Source: Sabellastarte sp. h YS-2021
Taxonomy: Eukaryota > Annelida > Polychaeta > Sabellida > Sabellidae
NCBI GenBank assembly: GCA_964017235.1
Contig: OZ024935.1
Span: 5,580,001-5,644,000 of the forward strand
DNA length: 64,000 nucleotides
Direction: 5' to 3'
The position numbers and the translations under genes are program-made. This document shows, in pieces, positions 1 to 12,075 of this stretch; within the stretch, counting starts at the first letter, position 1, and each line of letters begins with the position of its first letter. The notes under the pieces were generated by a model. It saw only the letters and a list, made by a program, of their open reading frames with translations. It did not search any database and was not told where the DNA came from.

Positions 1-228
1 CCTCTCTTGCCTAATTCAGAAAATGCCTCAAAACCTACCTTTACACCAAGGAATACCCTCCTTAGCCTTACTTACCCCTGGCGTTCTCCGTGGTGCTTGA
101 ACTCTTTTCTGTCCCTGGTCATTGAGATTGGTTGACTGTTTTTGTTTTGTTGCTCCTTAGAGTCCCCTTTTAACTGAGGAGATTAAGCGCTATAAAAGTC
201 CAATTAGAATTATAATTAGAATCCAGAC
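1..228 (+). mobile_element. 3' end of a 5'-truncated LINE (family A)
   Basis: The first bases read like the last codons of a CR1/L2/jockey-type reverse transcriptase C-terminus. A short 3' UTR follows, ending in GGAGATTAAGCGCTATAAAA and an ATTAGAATT-like tail. The same tail occurs near 8157, 8850 (reverse) and 29560-29690, where it follows a recognisable LINE C-terminus. The left end lies outside the window. Confidence 0.6.
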
Positions 229-2436
229 CTTTCTCAAAATGTACTCCCTTCTTCCTTTTGTCCACACTCTAACCATATTTTAAAAAATTATGAAGATCTG
301 CTCATTACTGTTGAAGTAATGACAACCACAAGACTAATACATTGAAAATACATTGAAAATAAGACCTTTGAAATTTGCTATTTTTTTTGTATCTAGAATA
401 TGATCTTTTATCCAAAATTTAATAGCATCTTCCTTTTGGCAGGTCCCACCCACATAAAAACTTCATAAATATCTGTTCATCAACTTTGGAGTTAACGTGA
501 ATACATACAAACAAACCAATGTACCCTAAAAGTGCTAAAACATAATCTCTTTGAGGTGGTGAAAAGGTCAATACATCATTCTGGATCTATCATCACTATC
601 AGAAGTGGTATATGTCAAGGGTCATTCTAAAATAAACTTAGTTTTGGAAAAGGACTGAAAACTCAATGTGGCAGGAATGTTATCTAGGCTTTTACATATA
701 CATTCATTAACTGGAAATCTTTTTTTACAGGAAACTACGGACACATAACATCATTATACTTTCAGATACAATCACATACAATCATATACAAAATTTATAG
801 CACCAAAATTGTAAGCTGAATGTTGAGAAGCAATGGTCAATCCGGCATTGATATATAACAAGTGTTTACTATACAAAGTATTGCAATTCCAGTTATCTGT
901 AATAAGTTAGCCAGAATTATAGCAAGAAGTACCAATTTCAAATATTAGTTAAAAACACAGATGTTAAGCACCTTTACATTTATACCATATTAATTAACAA
1001 TTATATTATATATTATATTATCCTTTCAAATATTATACTGAGATATTTCTCGCTTCTAAATATTGCTTAAACTACTTCCAAATGGCCACAGGAGCTGCTA
1101 CATAAACTCCTATTTTACCATTATGTCAACGAACTGTCAGTCTTTTGTTTTCAAGAATTCTACTTCCTGTCAGTGGGCCTATTCGACTGGGGATATATTA
1201 GAACAAAAATCTTTTCATTATCCCGGAATCAATACGGTTTTACACTGGTGGGATATCAAAATGGAAAATCTGCTACCGACCCTATCCTATCATAAACATA
1301 TTGAAAAATTCATGAGGATCCTCTTATTACTTTTAGATTTATGTCAACTAGAAGGTCAAAGTCATTGAAAATGGAAATCCTGTTGTTTTTTGTATATCCA
1401 GAATATGACTTGGGACTGTATTCTTCAACAATACTTTGTTAACGTCACCTTAGATCCAAGTTAGGAATGGTTTTCTACTTACCAAAGTATTACTTAGATC
1501 AACCTCTACTTTGTTAAGTATTACCTAGATTCTGAGTTTAACTTTGGGAAAACTCCACACACTTCGTACCGTAACTGTAACCTTGGAAACCAGTATATCA
1601 AAGTTAGAATAATCTTTTTTCACAGCAATTCTTACGTAAGTTGTGCCTTGTTTTCACTGAATCATCTGCTTTGTTAAAATGGGAGAAAGGTTCATTTTCT
1701 TGAGGAAAAATGCTGTTTTTAATATTGTATCACGGTTTCATGTCAATAAAACAAAAAAAGATTCCCTGCAATAATTTTTTATTTTAAAAACATTTTAGCA
1801 TCTAAGGTACCTCTAGCGATAACTAGAAATCTAAGTAGAGGTCTAAGGTGACCTCAGTGTTAGGAATGTTGATGAATACCATTTTGATCTAAGTTAGCAG
1901 AAGCTTGAGAAAAACTTAGGAACAGTCTAAGTATTGTTGAAGAATACAGCCGCTGAACCTTAGTATTGTTGTTGATTGCATATTAACAACCAGTTGAAGG
2001 TCATGCCAGTTACCTTTGTATTGCCACCTATACATGTATTGTGACGAGTAGTTACAAGACCAGAAGAAACCAGTACATATAGTTAACTGTAATGATGGAA
2101 ACAGTATTGAATATTAAAGAATATTTAAGAACCCGTCATTGAAAACACCATTATTTTAGGCTTTTTACTGGTTAATATTTTGTCAAAGCAATAAAATATA
2201 GGTAAATTTTAGGAAATATCTCACACTTTTACTTTACATGCATTGTAAATGAAGTATATTTACTACAAAATATAATACAAAAACAATTCCTGTATTAAAT
2301 TACGTCTCTTGTACGCTTATGGTTAATATACACCATCTTAATGGCAAGAGTACGAAATACAAGATTTCTTTCATTTTCAGTAACGCAGAAACCAGTTTTG
2401 ACTGTTGGAACTGTTCAGACCACTATGTTGGTTAAG
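229..2436. other. Non-coding stretch with dispersed repeat copies
   Basis: No supported gene. Around 230-560 and 1320-1410 are diverged copies of a dispersed repeat recognised by a 'ttttttgtatc(c/t)agaatatgatc' core followed by 'ccttttg(t/g)caggtcc' and 'cataaaaa'. Further copies are at 15105-15330, 18985-19150, 24970-25110, 29886-30130 and 36755-36913. The 101-codon open frame at 1063-1368 resembles no family I know and is probably chance. The rest shows nothing recognisable. Confidence 0.5.
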
Positions 2437-2566
2437 GTTTGGTACTGTAAATTGCTGCGCAATGGCAAACAACTACCAGATTCCTACCAGTCTTGAGGTC
2501 TGGCTCAGATATGAACTCTGATCTCAAGAGATGATAGACAGGGTGTTCCCACTAGGTCCCTATATT
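2437..2566 (-). mobile_element. Old, diverged tRNA-derived SINE copy
   Basis: The stretch keeps the order of landmarks seen in the clear minus-strand SINE at 13535-13762: a 'gtactgtaaa' block, a 'caaacaactacca' block, a 'cttgaggtc' block and a degenerate B-box region. It has lost clean ends, and no target duplication is visible. Confidence 0.5.
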
Positions 2567-2701
2567 TAATTTTAAGAACTGATAAACATCCTTATCCAGT
2601 ACTTATGGAATACTTGCTCACTGATATAGTCATAGTACACACTAATTTCACAGATTTACCTATAAAACCACTTTTTTTTAATCTTCCAAATACCACAAAA
2701 T

Positions 2702-5700
2702 CTAGACGATAAAATGATCTCGCTTTCCGATTCTGTTGATATTAGACAACCGTTTGGGCGTCTGCTCCCAGGCAAACCTGTATGTCCACGCCCAGAGCTG
2801 AAACTGGTTGTTTTCATCACATCTTGTCATCTGCGGCATCTGGGTACGGTCGTGTTCTTTCAGGTAAACGTTTGTAACTTGTATGGCACAAAATGTCTCC
2901 TCAATGCCATCCCGATTTTTGATGCGGACCTTTAGTAAACCCCAAACCTGTCCTTTATTTTGCATGTCCCAAATTCCGAAATCCAAAGGGTCGTCTCCCA
3001 CGCCTGGACACTCGCCCAACCTTAGGGCGGGTTTCGGGGGTTCAAACCTGACACACTTGTCACGTAACTTGAGCATTCCCGCTCGGTTGATGTGAAAGTA
3101 GTTATTAGGGATAATTTTGTGTTCGTAGCAAATGTAATTCATCCCTATATAGTAGTCGTTGGTTGACTCCCAACAAGCCTGTGTTTTCAGACTTGATATT
3201 TCCCCATAGTAAATGGCATCCATGGGCGGAGTTTCTATATCGGGTACTATATTATGCATGAACCACTCAAATGACTGACACTGAAGCCTCTTTCTCAGTT
3301 CTATTCTCTCTGATAAGGATGTAAGTTCCTCTTTTGTGAATTCACCGCGTTTGAAGTCATAAACTCTTGCTGCAGCATAGTAATATTTGCGATAGCCATC
3401 CATCCAGGTCTCAGTGACACGCATCAGATTCTTGGTCACGATTTCTTCCCGATCCCCGTCAAACTTGTATGGAAAATTCTTGAAAACGTGACCGACACGT
3501 GAGCACACTACTGTGACCACGCGGCCGCCGCACATCCACGTACGGAACCCGAGCTCGATGTTCTCGCCTCCCCAAACCTTCAGGCCATCGTCAAATTCAC
3601 CTGCAAGAGTAGAAATATACAGTTGTACATACCCAAACTACTTCAAGCCAGTCTTAATAAACAATCTTTCAAAGCCATCTATGATCTTCAATCAGTAACA
3701 ATGTTTGTTACCATTTTGAAACTTTACTTTGATATATAGATAAAACTATTTACTTGTAAACTATGCAAGTAAAAATTTTGTTTACTATAGGGCTGCGAAC
3801 GAGTACTCGAGCTTCGGTATAGGAGGCGGTCTTGGCTTGTACTCGAGTCCATTTTAAAAACTCGGTTACTCGCGAGGTATTGTATTATCGCCCACGTAAT
3901 CAAACGCTTGTGTAAAATATGTTACATTTCCGTCACATAATATCAATTAAAGTTGTTATTTTCGCTTGAAAACCTACAATTTACTCCATATTCTATAATA
4001 TATGGTCAAATAGAAGACGTTTTTCTTCAAAAGTTTCGTTTCCGGAACCGACTATTTGTTTACAGAAGACTTCTAATGGTAGGTACGAAATCTTGCGGTT
4101 ACTCAAATTCGGGCCGGTTGTTAGAGGGTGAGTACTCGGTGCCGTTTTTCAGCACCCGTCACAGCCCTAGTTTACTATGTGACAAGTTGCATAATATATG
4201 AGATCGTTTGCCTGTTACTTTACCTATGTGTTCAAAATAGCTTTTCTTCACGGCGATGGCGCATCCCACAAGAGTCGGGGAGAAAAACGGGTAACCAGTC
4301 TCTATTGCCCTGGCTGCTTCATGATCTGATACCTTCTGCCATCTGTATCTGAAAAAAGTGGAACAAGAATAGTCTTTTAAAAAAGACAGGCCCGAGGAAA
4401 ACTACAAGATTTATAAAAGTCATCACAGTTAGTACATTTCGCCAGTGATAAAGCCGCCATTAATTTCCTACATGTACGGGATATTTTTAACACAGATGGC
4501 TGTTTTCTGGCAACCTTTAGAGGCCTCTGATCATGCAGGATGCAAACCTGGAACAAAATTGGAAGGAGTAATTCCAGATGCCCTTTAACCCTTTTCAACT
4601 TTTGGTTTACACTAAAATCCACTAGAACAATCTGAAAGTACAATGTATATCCATGGGACTGTATTCACAAAAGGGATCAGCTGATTTTTGCCTCAACTTG
4701 AGCTTGATACCTTTAGTGAATACCAGCCCAGCGGTTGCAATTGTTCTGTGGGTATACATGTTAATATCAATGGGAGTAAATAAGTGCTTGATATCAAAAC
4801 TTGAGTTGTATTTGAATCCTTACATGACCTAATACTGTATTTTACTTCATCTGGATGAGACACAATCCCCCAGCAACCAATTATATTTTTATTGTAATTC
4901 ATAACACCTCTAAATACACCCAAAATGTAATTACATAGGACTTTTTATTACCACAAAATACCCTTTCCTTTACAGGATTTAAACTGGAAGGAATCTGACA
5001 GAATTTCACTCACTGTAAGTCCCAGCTGAAGACACCTTTGTGTATAGTGGGAGGGGCGTTGTACTCAATAGTCCAGGCTTCTATACCATCTACAAATGGC
5101 TGGATGACACTATTAGGATGCCGTTCTAATTCGTCCAAGAGCGGTTCCAGCCAGCCGACATTTGCCTCAGTATGAGCATCAAGGAACACCACGACTGGTG
5201 CTGAAATAGTAAACAATACAATTGACATAAAGTTGGGGGTCTAAAGACTAGGAGGTAGTTTGTATCAAAAATGTAAAGATTGGGAGGTCACCAATGCAAA
5301 ACCGTTCTGATTCTGGGACTGCATTTTAGTACACACCAATCACACATAGATATTTCCTCTCAACGAAATTGCAATAAGTGTCCCAAATCCATAAAAACTT
5401 GGGATCAAAAGTGCAATTTCTTTGAATTTGTGGTTTGTTCCCATTATTTTAAGTTTTTGTTCCATAATATGTGTTGATAAGTGAGATGGAAGTTATAAAG
5501 TGATGCAACTTATTGTTGGTCATTATACTATGAAACATTTTTCATGATGAAGTATATGTCATAACTGGTGACAATTGGCATCTATCAAAAATGTTTACTT
5601 CCTGTAAAAGGGCCGTATTCACAAAAGGGATCAAGATCAAGTTGAGCCAAAAATCAGCTTATTTTTGGCTCAACCTGATCTTGATCCCTTTTGCAAATAC

Positions 5701-6774
5701 CAACCCAGGGGTGGATAGTCTTACTGACATGACAGTACAACAGATAGACAGTAAAACTATTGTACTCTCCTGTCCTTACGACTGCCCACCCCTGACAATA
5801 CTGATGCAAATATAATCAAACCAAAACTTTGAAAGAAATGTAGAATATAATGAATAAAACTTTGCAAAATATTTTAAAAGCACATAGATACTCGGATATT
5901 CAATCATAAAAATTGTAAGTGATCAACATCACTGGTGATTAATCAACCACACAACTAGCCATTCATCTCATCAGGACTTCAAACATCTACAGTACCTTAC
6001 AACTGTGATCCTACCTGTAGTCGCTCTGGATCCAATCATTCTGGAGACGATCAATCCCTCTCTCTTTGTATTTCTTATAATCCTGACCTTTGGTAGCATC
6101 TCCATATATTCTCCGAACGACTCTTTCAGATATTCCCTTGTCGACATGTCGTCCACGAGAATCACCTCATGCAGTAGTTCATCAGGTGAATTATTCAGTA
6201 TACTATGGACCGTTCTCAGAAGCATTGACAAAGCCTCGTTGAAGAAGGGAATGACAACGGTAGCTTTCATCAGCTTAGACCTGTCATACTGGAAGGTTTT
6301 GCAAATCGGCGGCCGGGTGTCCAGTATCTTCCTATCCATAGATATCTTATCACTCAGCGTGACATTGATGTTGTAATGTTTATCTGGCGGTCTCTCTTGT
6401 TTCGTCAAGATCTCTTTCTGTTTTTCTAAAATCGGCTTGTAATTTGTCTTAACTGGATCCATAGCCATTTTGATTAAGCCGATCAAGTTGTCGTTCGACT
6501 TGTCCAGTTTGACACTTGGCATTTTGACTGGAACTGCGGGATGAAACACCAAAGATACTTCCTTCGGATCTATACCGTCCGGGGCAACAGGATGAGCCCC
6601 ATTGAACTCACTGGGATTTGGTCTCGGAATGTCACGACTATTCTGTCTCGACTGCCTGGTGTGGCTCAATAAATACACCGTCGAAAAGACAAACAGCATC
6701 AAGGTACAGAAGGCCCAGGCTTTAGCACTGGCCAGCTTTAGGTCCAAGGTGGTACCTCCGTACCTAAACCTCAT
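2702..6774 (-). CDS. GALNT: Polypeptide N-acetylgalactosaminyltransferase, four exons, 656 aa
   Basis: Exons on the minus strand are 6774-6015, 5200-5014, 4348-4224 and 3600-2702. All introns are GT-AG, phases agree and the joined length is 1971 nt with the stop. The product is a Golgi type II membrane enzyme that would start mucin-type O-glycosylation by moving GalNAc from UDP-GalNAc to Ser/Thr. A short cytosolic tail is followed by a membrane anchor at about residues 19-37, a stem, and a GT-A fold of family GT27 from about 170. Visible motifs are the metal-binding D-A-H at 261-263, WGGEN at 367-371 and the conserved His in CSRVGH at 395. The C-terminus (about 495-635) corresponds to the ricin-type lectin domain but is poor in the usual CLD and QxW repeats; one QLW remains near 626. 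An upstream non-coding exon is possible because a tttgcag-like acceptor lies about 40 nt before the ATG. Family assignment is firm; the isoform is not. Confidence 0.93.
3788..4169. mobile_element. hAT-like MITE in GALNT intron 3
   Basis: Short inverted ends (TAGGGCTGCGA on the left, and TAGGGCTGTGA reading in from the right) are flanked by a perfect 8-bp duplication GTTTACTA at 3780-3787 and 4170-4177. An 8-bp duplication is the hAT hallmark. No transposase is encoded. The interior is rich in ACTCG motifs. The right end lies about 55 nt from the donor of exon 3. Confidence 0.85.
4655..4735. mobile_element. Fragment of fold-back MITE, GALNT intron 2
   Basis: It begins with 'gtattcacaaaagggatca' and ends with 'gtgaatacc', with a Gln/Leu-meaningless palindromic core like that of the hairpin at 5615-5700. 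It is probably another copy of that family with more diverged arms. Confidence 0.5.
5615..5700. repeat. Near-perfect 40-bp inverted repeat (fold-back MITE), GALNT intron 1
   Basis: The left arm 5615-5654 and right arm 5661-5700 are complementary apart from a few mismatches, with a 6-nt loop. Both ends carry 'gtattcac/gcaaatac'-type termini shared with 4655-4735 and with the longer MITE at 10616-11052. A transcript of the host intron would fold into a stable hairpin. Confidence 0.8.
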
Positions 6775-6789
6775 GATTGTAAAGTAAGG

Positions 6790-8079
6790 TTACCTCTTAT
6801 AAAAGTAACAAAGTATTATATACTGCAAATTATAGAGGTAATTATTCCAGATACTATATATTAGCACTTTATTTAAGACAATGTACAATGAAAGTGACCA
6901 GTAATTTTTTTTAAATTTTTTTTTTTAAATACTCAATTAATTTTATTTTGTGATTTCTCAAAGTTGTGTCAGTATTTCTTTGATGAACATCTATAAATTG
7001 TTGTGATGGATCAAATTCAAAACAAAATATCCAAAATCAAGTTTAAATTTACTTAATTAAAACAAATCCTATCTCTTGAGAAGGTGTCTTTGACCAATAC
7101 TGAGTACACACTCCACATTTGACGACTGTTATACAATTTTATGCTAATTACTATATATACAGTATATATTTTAACCGTTATGTTGTTTAATTATATCCAT
7201 TTCTACTGTTCAATTACTTTGATAAATCACCCCCAAACTTAGACACATTAGTCACAATTATATCACTCAATATCTAAGCCCACACACATTTCTAATTGTA
7301 TTCCAAAAAGTCGTCTGTAAATATATCTTTTGTCATTCTACCATAAAACAATCATTCATCAAAATCCAAAAAGGTACTGGTTCCTTACGTGGCATATTTG
7401 TCTATATACAATTGAAATAACTCCGGTGTTTTAACAAGTCATTAATATTCTTCAAATACTTTTTTTCAAAAACCACAATATATCTCTCAGGTACTCAAGA
7501 TATTTCCATATAAAGTCAACACACTAGGTCCGCTTCACGCTTGAACGACGGCTTCTAAAGCCGAGGATTGACGGAAATAGCCGAGCGGAATATGTAAATA
7601 ACATATTAATATAACCACGTGTATTTGCTAAACAAATATTCTTAGGGACATAGCAAAATATATAATTAATTCTAAGATGTGTGCATAGTAAACAATGATC
7701 CATGACGTCATGACAAATAATACATAAATATTACATTAAGGGACCATGTTACATCAATATTCTGTGGTTATTGGCTGGTATGTTTATTGATTGCAAACAC
7801 CTTGCTTCGTGACAAGGGAAAATGATTAATGGGAGGATACAGGGACAGTTATGTGATTTTGGTACACCACCTGAAAAGTGTGGAAATGTTATTAAACTAT
7901 ACACCTCTCTTTGACTGTAAAATTTGATTAAAATTATTTGTAGTTATAGTTGACTTTTGTTAGCATGTAAAGTAGGTTACAGTGTTTGCATGTCTGTCAA
8001 CAGTTTTCATTCATTTCTTTGTTCCTTTATAAAATCATTTTATCATAATCTCCGATTGTCTCTGTGGGGTGGACCCCCA
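6790..8079. other. GALNT upstream region, no gene recognised
   Basis: Strongly AT-rich DNA without a supported coding frame. A short patch around 7528-7590 stands out as richer in CG dinucleotides than its surroundings. It could mark the start of transcription of the minus-strand GALNT gene, but nothing else supports that. Confidence 0.3.
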
Positions 8080-8205
8080 CAACCCCCTTCTGTGTCTCTG
8101 GACTTTGTAATTTTTTACTTGTTTCTTGGTAGTTGCACCTTGGAGTCTATCATTTGATGGAGATTAAGTGATATAAAAGTCATATTAGAATTAAAATTAA
8201 TGTTT
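8080..8205 (+). mobile_element. LINE family A 3' UTR and tail
   Basis: The stretch contains 'ttgcaccttggagtct', then 'gatggagattaag' and an 'ataaaagtcatattagaatt' tail. These match the 3' ends at 1-228 and 29500-29690. No coding part is preserved. Confidence 0.55.
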
Positions 8206-8834
8206 AATATTATTGAGCATTTTATATGGCTCATAGAAGAGCGAAAGAGTGGAACCATCATTCAAATTTAAAATTCAGAATTATGCTATTAAAATGTCTG
8301 TTATAATAATATTGTAAAATGTTTTGGATTCCACATACATATTTATTCCAAATTCCAATGTATTTCAAATTTTGAATTTGGTTGGCAATACCAGGGCTTT
8401 ATACAGACGTCATTGGTGACGTATTTCATGGGTTTCCAAATTTAGAAACTAATCACAGACTGTCCCTCTATGTGGGTTCAACCACCCCACAAGTCCCAAC
8501 CCCAGCTTTTCAAAGGGACATAAAACCTTAACTTTGGCTTTGTGTCTGGATCAAAGGTTATCTCTCATTTTACTAGATATTGATTTCAAAATGCCAGAGC
8601 AAATTAAATTTTTTCAAAAGAATATTGGCAATACCCATCAGACCGCAATACTACAATTGCACTGATGTTGATCCATGCAAGTCATTTCTAAACTTTAGAT
8701 AATCGTGAGCATTAATGCAGTAATCCCAGCCATTCATCCTATTTTTACATTTGATTGAAAACATATTTCCAAAATAATTTCAAAAGTGATAGTCTACTTT
8801 TATTGAAATTATAAAAAAATTCTTTTCTATTGTT
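8206..8834. other. Non-coding, nothing recognised
   Basis: AT-rich DNA between two LINE tails in opposite orientation. I see no gene, RNA or clear repeat boundary here. Confidence 0.35.
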
Positions 8835-8905
8835 TTCTGTACTTTTATAGCGCTTAATCTCTGCTTGGCAGACCTTAAGGTGCAACACAGGTATCCAATT
8901 CAAAA
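8835..8905 (-). mobile_element. LINE family A tail, reverse orientation
   Basis: 'tttatagcgcttaatctc' followed by 'ggtgcaac' is the reverse complement of the family A 3' end (gttgcacc ... gagattaagcgctataaa). It is a short remnant. Confidence 0.55.
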
Positions 8906-9799
8906 AGTCATTATTCCATAGCCATTGCCAAGCCTAATACCACAGAGATGCCGCATAGAGTATATGCTAAGTCGGAAAGCCATTTTGAAGAGATACAATT
9001 TTACCTTTTTCTAAATCAGGCGAGAGTTGGAGCAGCCCCATCAGGCAAATCATTTCAAACCGTAGGAGGATCAAAAGCAGAACTGTGGCCAAATAGTTGT
9101 TTTTTATTTATTTATGTACAGATGGATATAATTGAGGAACCTTTAAGAACCTTTTATCTGGACAGTTGTATCTTGTACTATATCTTTCACAACGAGTAGA
9201 CAAAAGAGAACCAAGGTAACTGGGATGACCACTGTGAAGAAACTTGTGGACACTGGCATGGGGAACAGGTGACTCTATGTCAGTGGTGATCTGGATCAAC
9301 TTATGAATTATTTTATGTGAGTAGGGATTGACCAAGGGAAGAAGTGATTACACTTTGTATTTGGATGTTGATCATATTCTGAATACAAAAACTCCCCAAA
9401 TTAAGGAAAGGCGCCATGGTAGATATCTGTGCCCTACAAGTGAATTTGAGTTTTGATAAAATTGCTTGGAATGTTTGAAATAAAGTCATTCATACAATAT
9501 AAATTATGTTTTACTGAATGAAATTTGTTCTCAACATTTTGCTGATCGACGAGCATAAAACACTTCAATTTTACAAACAAAAATCCAATACATTTACAAA
9601 TATTATTTGAAGGAAAGAAATTATATGTTTATATGAAATTTGTACACAGAGAAAGTATCTCTTCTGAGTTTTTATCTCAGTTACACAACTGAATACAAAA
9701 TAGTACAAAGTATGTGGACGTTCATGAGAAAATAACAAGAAATATTAACTCTTTTTAAAGCATATATATTGCAGATTTGTGGTGTATTGCCTGTGTGAC
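8906..9799. other. Non-coding, old repeat traces
   Basis: No supported gene. The segment 9195-9340 shares words with other old repeat copies (such as 'gggatgaccactgtg' and 'gaacaggtgactc') seen again near 35590-35800, so it is probably decayed repeat. Confidence 0.35.
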
Positions 9800-9811
9800 G
9801 TCTTTGCTTGG

Positions 9812-10048
9812 GGGGCCACGGTGGCAGAGTGGTAACACTCTCGCCTCCCACCTCTGAGGCCGGGGTTTAGTTCCCGGCATGGCCTCAAGTGGGAAAGCTG
9901 GTAGTTGCTTGCCGTTGGTTGGCAGTTTACAGTACAGAACCCTGACAAACTGTATGTACTGGTTTCCTCTGCCCTTCCAACTACTCATCGTGATATGACC
10001 TGTACAGTGTTGAACGCAACGTAAAACCCAAAATAAATAAATAAATAT
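9812..10048 (+). mobile_element. tRNA-derived SINE, 12-bp TSD
   Basis: A tRNA-like head with a box A-like 'tggcagagtggtaacactc' and a box B-like 'gggtttagttccc' is followed by a body containing 'gggaaagctggtagttgctt', 'ggcagtttacagtacagaac' and 'tgatatgacctgtacagtg', and an AAATAAATA tail. The flanking duplication GTCTTTGCTTGG lies at 9800-9811 and 10049-10060, which shows retroposition and a fairly young age. Confidence 0.9.
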
Positions 10049-10615
10049 GTCTTTGCTTGGTAAATTGGCAAATGCCCCAATATGGTACAAAAATGATGTA
10101 AACAGTAAAATCATAGTCAAGCCAATCAAAATCACTGATACTAATATAGCTTAGTAAGCTGTATGTTCATTGGTCAGGAGAAAGTTTAGTGTGGAGACTT
10201 TGTTTAGAAATTGCATTATTGCCCATCAAAAAGTCTAATAATAGGTTTCTTTATAACAGGTTTCTCATATGAAGTCTATAACTTGTGCTTGTGCCCAGCT
10301 TATTATAATTACCAAAGAGGTTATGTTTTCTTGTTTTTTTTGTTTGTTATTCCCCAGGGGACCCCGGCCCAGACTGTAACCCTTTAACCAGGGGTCAGTT
10401 TTCCAAACTATCTCAGACTTCAAAATACCCAAAGTTTAACTCAGAATGTGTGACAGCTTAGATCCTGATTACAGTATACCACACTGTCAATTGTAAATAA
10501 TTTGAAAGTGCAAAGGAAGGGAGGTCAAAATGATTAAATGCAGGGAAAATAAAGGCCACTGGTAAGCCCAGGGAGTTTTGTATTGTAATACTACTGTTGT
10601 AATGTGTGTGGCACT

Positions 10616-11052
10616 GGGCCCTTATTCACGAAAGGTCTTAGCCAGGGCTTAGGCTTAAAGTTGAGACTTTTATCTCAAGTTTCTGCCCCAAAACTGCCCA
10701 AGATCTTTGTCTTAGGCTTAGTGGTATTCACAAATAATTTAAGACTGGTCTTAGGCTTAGCCAAGGGCTCAACTTTAAGACTGGTTGGTAATGGGCTTAA
10801 ATTTTGTAAAGGGCCTTAGATAAAATGCATTAAATGAAGGATATATGTCACCAATAGTATAGTTTGAATAGAAAAGAAAGGTCACATGACACAGAAAACC
10901 ACTGTGGTTATTTGATAATCTTGGACTTAGCTAAGTCACCCTTTGTGAATACGGTTTTAAGACAAAACTTAGCTGAGACAAAAGTCTTAACTTTTCGACT
11001 GGATTTAACCCTAAGACCTGGCTAAGTCTAAGACCTTTTGTGAATACCAGCA
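10616..11052. mobile_element. MITE with 'ttcac(a/g)aaaggtcttag' termini
   Basis: The left end contains 'attcacgaaaggtcttagcc'. The right end, read inward, gives 'attcacaaaaggtcttagac'. Internally there are repeated 'cttagcta/taagac' words. A central module (a CACATGAC word, then 'aaaccactgtggtta' and 'gacttagctaagtcaccctt') reappears inverted in the MITE at 17080-17608, so the two belong together. No transposase is present and the target duplication is unclear. Confidence 0.65.
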
Positions 11053-12075
11053 CAGATGTATATCCCAACCTTTGATTTTTTTTGTCAACGCATCAGGATT
11101 CCTGACAGTCTAGCCCAGTGTACCCTAAGTTGCTAAGGGATTATCCCAATTTTTGGTGGTTTCTTAAGCTAGGAAGAATAACAGAATTCCGTGATGGACA
11201 TGTAAAGTCACCTAATTTGCATATTTTCGGCATTCAGTTCTTTTTTGTTGAAATATCTACAGATGGCATTTTACATAAGTAACAACTCTGGCAGTTATCT
11301 GGTTAAATAAACTCAAATACATGTATTAAGTATTTTTTTTTATTTCGTGATTTACAGTGCTTAATTGGCTTTGTTTAGAGGGTTCTGTTATATAAATTTC
11401 CATTATTATATGTGCTGCCTAAGCTTTGTAAACTGTTATATTCTCTGACCACACACATGGAATTGGAGAACTTGATTACTTCTTCCTTTGGCCAGGCCGT
11501 TACCTATTTGTTTTATTACTAAATACTTTGATTCCAAAATAGTTTACACACTTTGAAATGAAACAAAATAAATTTGTTCTCAAACTTTACTAATTTCTAT
11601 GTTTCATATTGTGAACGTATCCAGTTAACTGTTAATATAAGTGTACAGTTTATAAGTGTACAGACGATTCATTTAAGTAATGAAGGAGATAAGTGTGTTG
11701 AGAAAACACTCCGGCATGGTATGACAGTGTTGGAAGTTGCCACCAATATGAGACTATTCAGAATATAAATTCTTGATGACTAAATGGTATAGAATACATG
11801 ACTGTCAAATGATCATGATATGATCAGAACAATGTACAGTCACACGGAGGAATCAGTTTTCAATAATACTGTGGGTTGATTCCACATTTAGAGAGCTCAG
11901 GGACTAAAAAGTGAAGAAATTATGCATTTAAGCACTTGATTCTCGCCTGTATGAACCCAGTGCAATGTATTGTGCAAAATTCTCTGGCAGTCTGTTCTAA
12001 TGTGACCGTACCTTATTAAATTAAAAATTAAATTTTTGATCTATATTTAGTTAATGACTTTGATATATGAAACTA
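11053..12075. other. Non-coding, nothing recognised
   Basis: AT-rich DNA without a supported gene. The 64-codon frame at 11574-11768 has no feature of a known family and is not called. Confidence 0.35.

Noticed and set aside
1063-1368. 101-codon open frame
   Set aside because: No domain, odd composition, inside repeat-rich DNA and without splice or homology support.
7528-7590. GALNT promoter
   Set aside because: The patch is richer in CG than its surroundings, but there is no TATA, initiator or donor site to support a start there, so it is mentioned only in the gap note.
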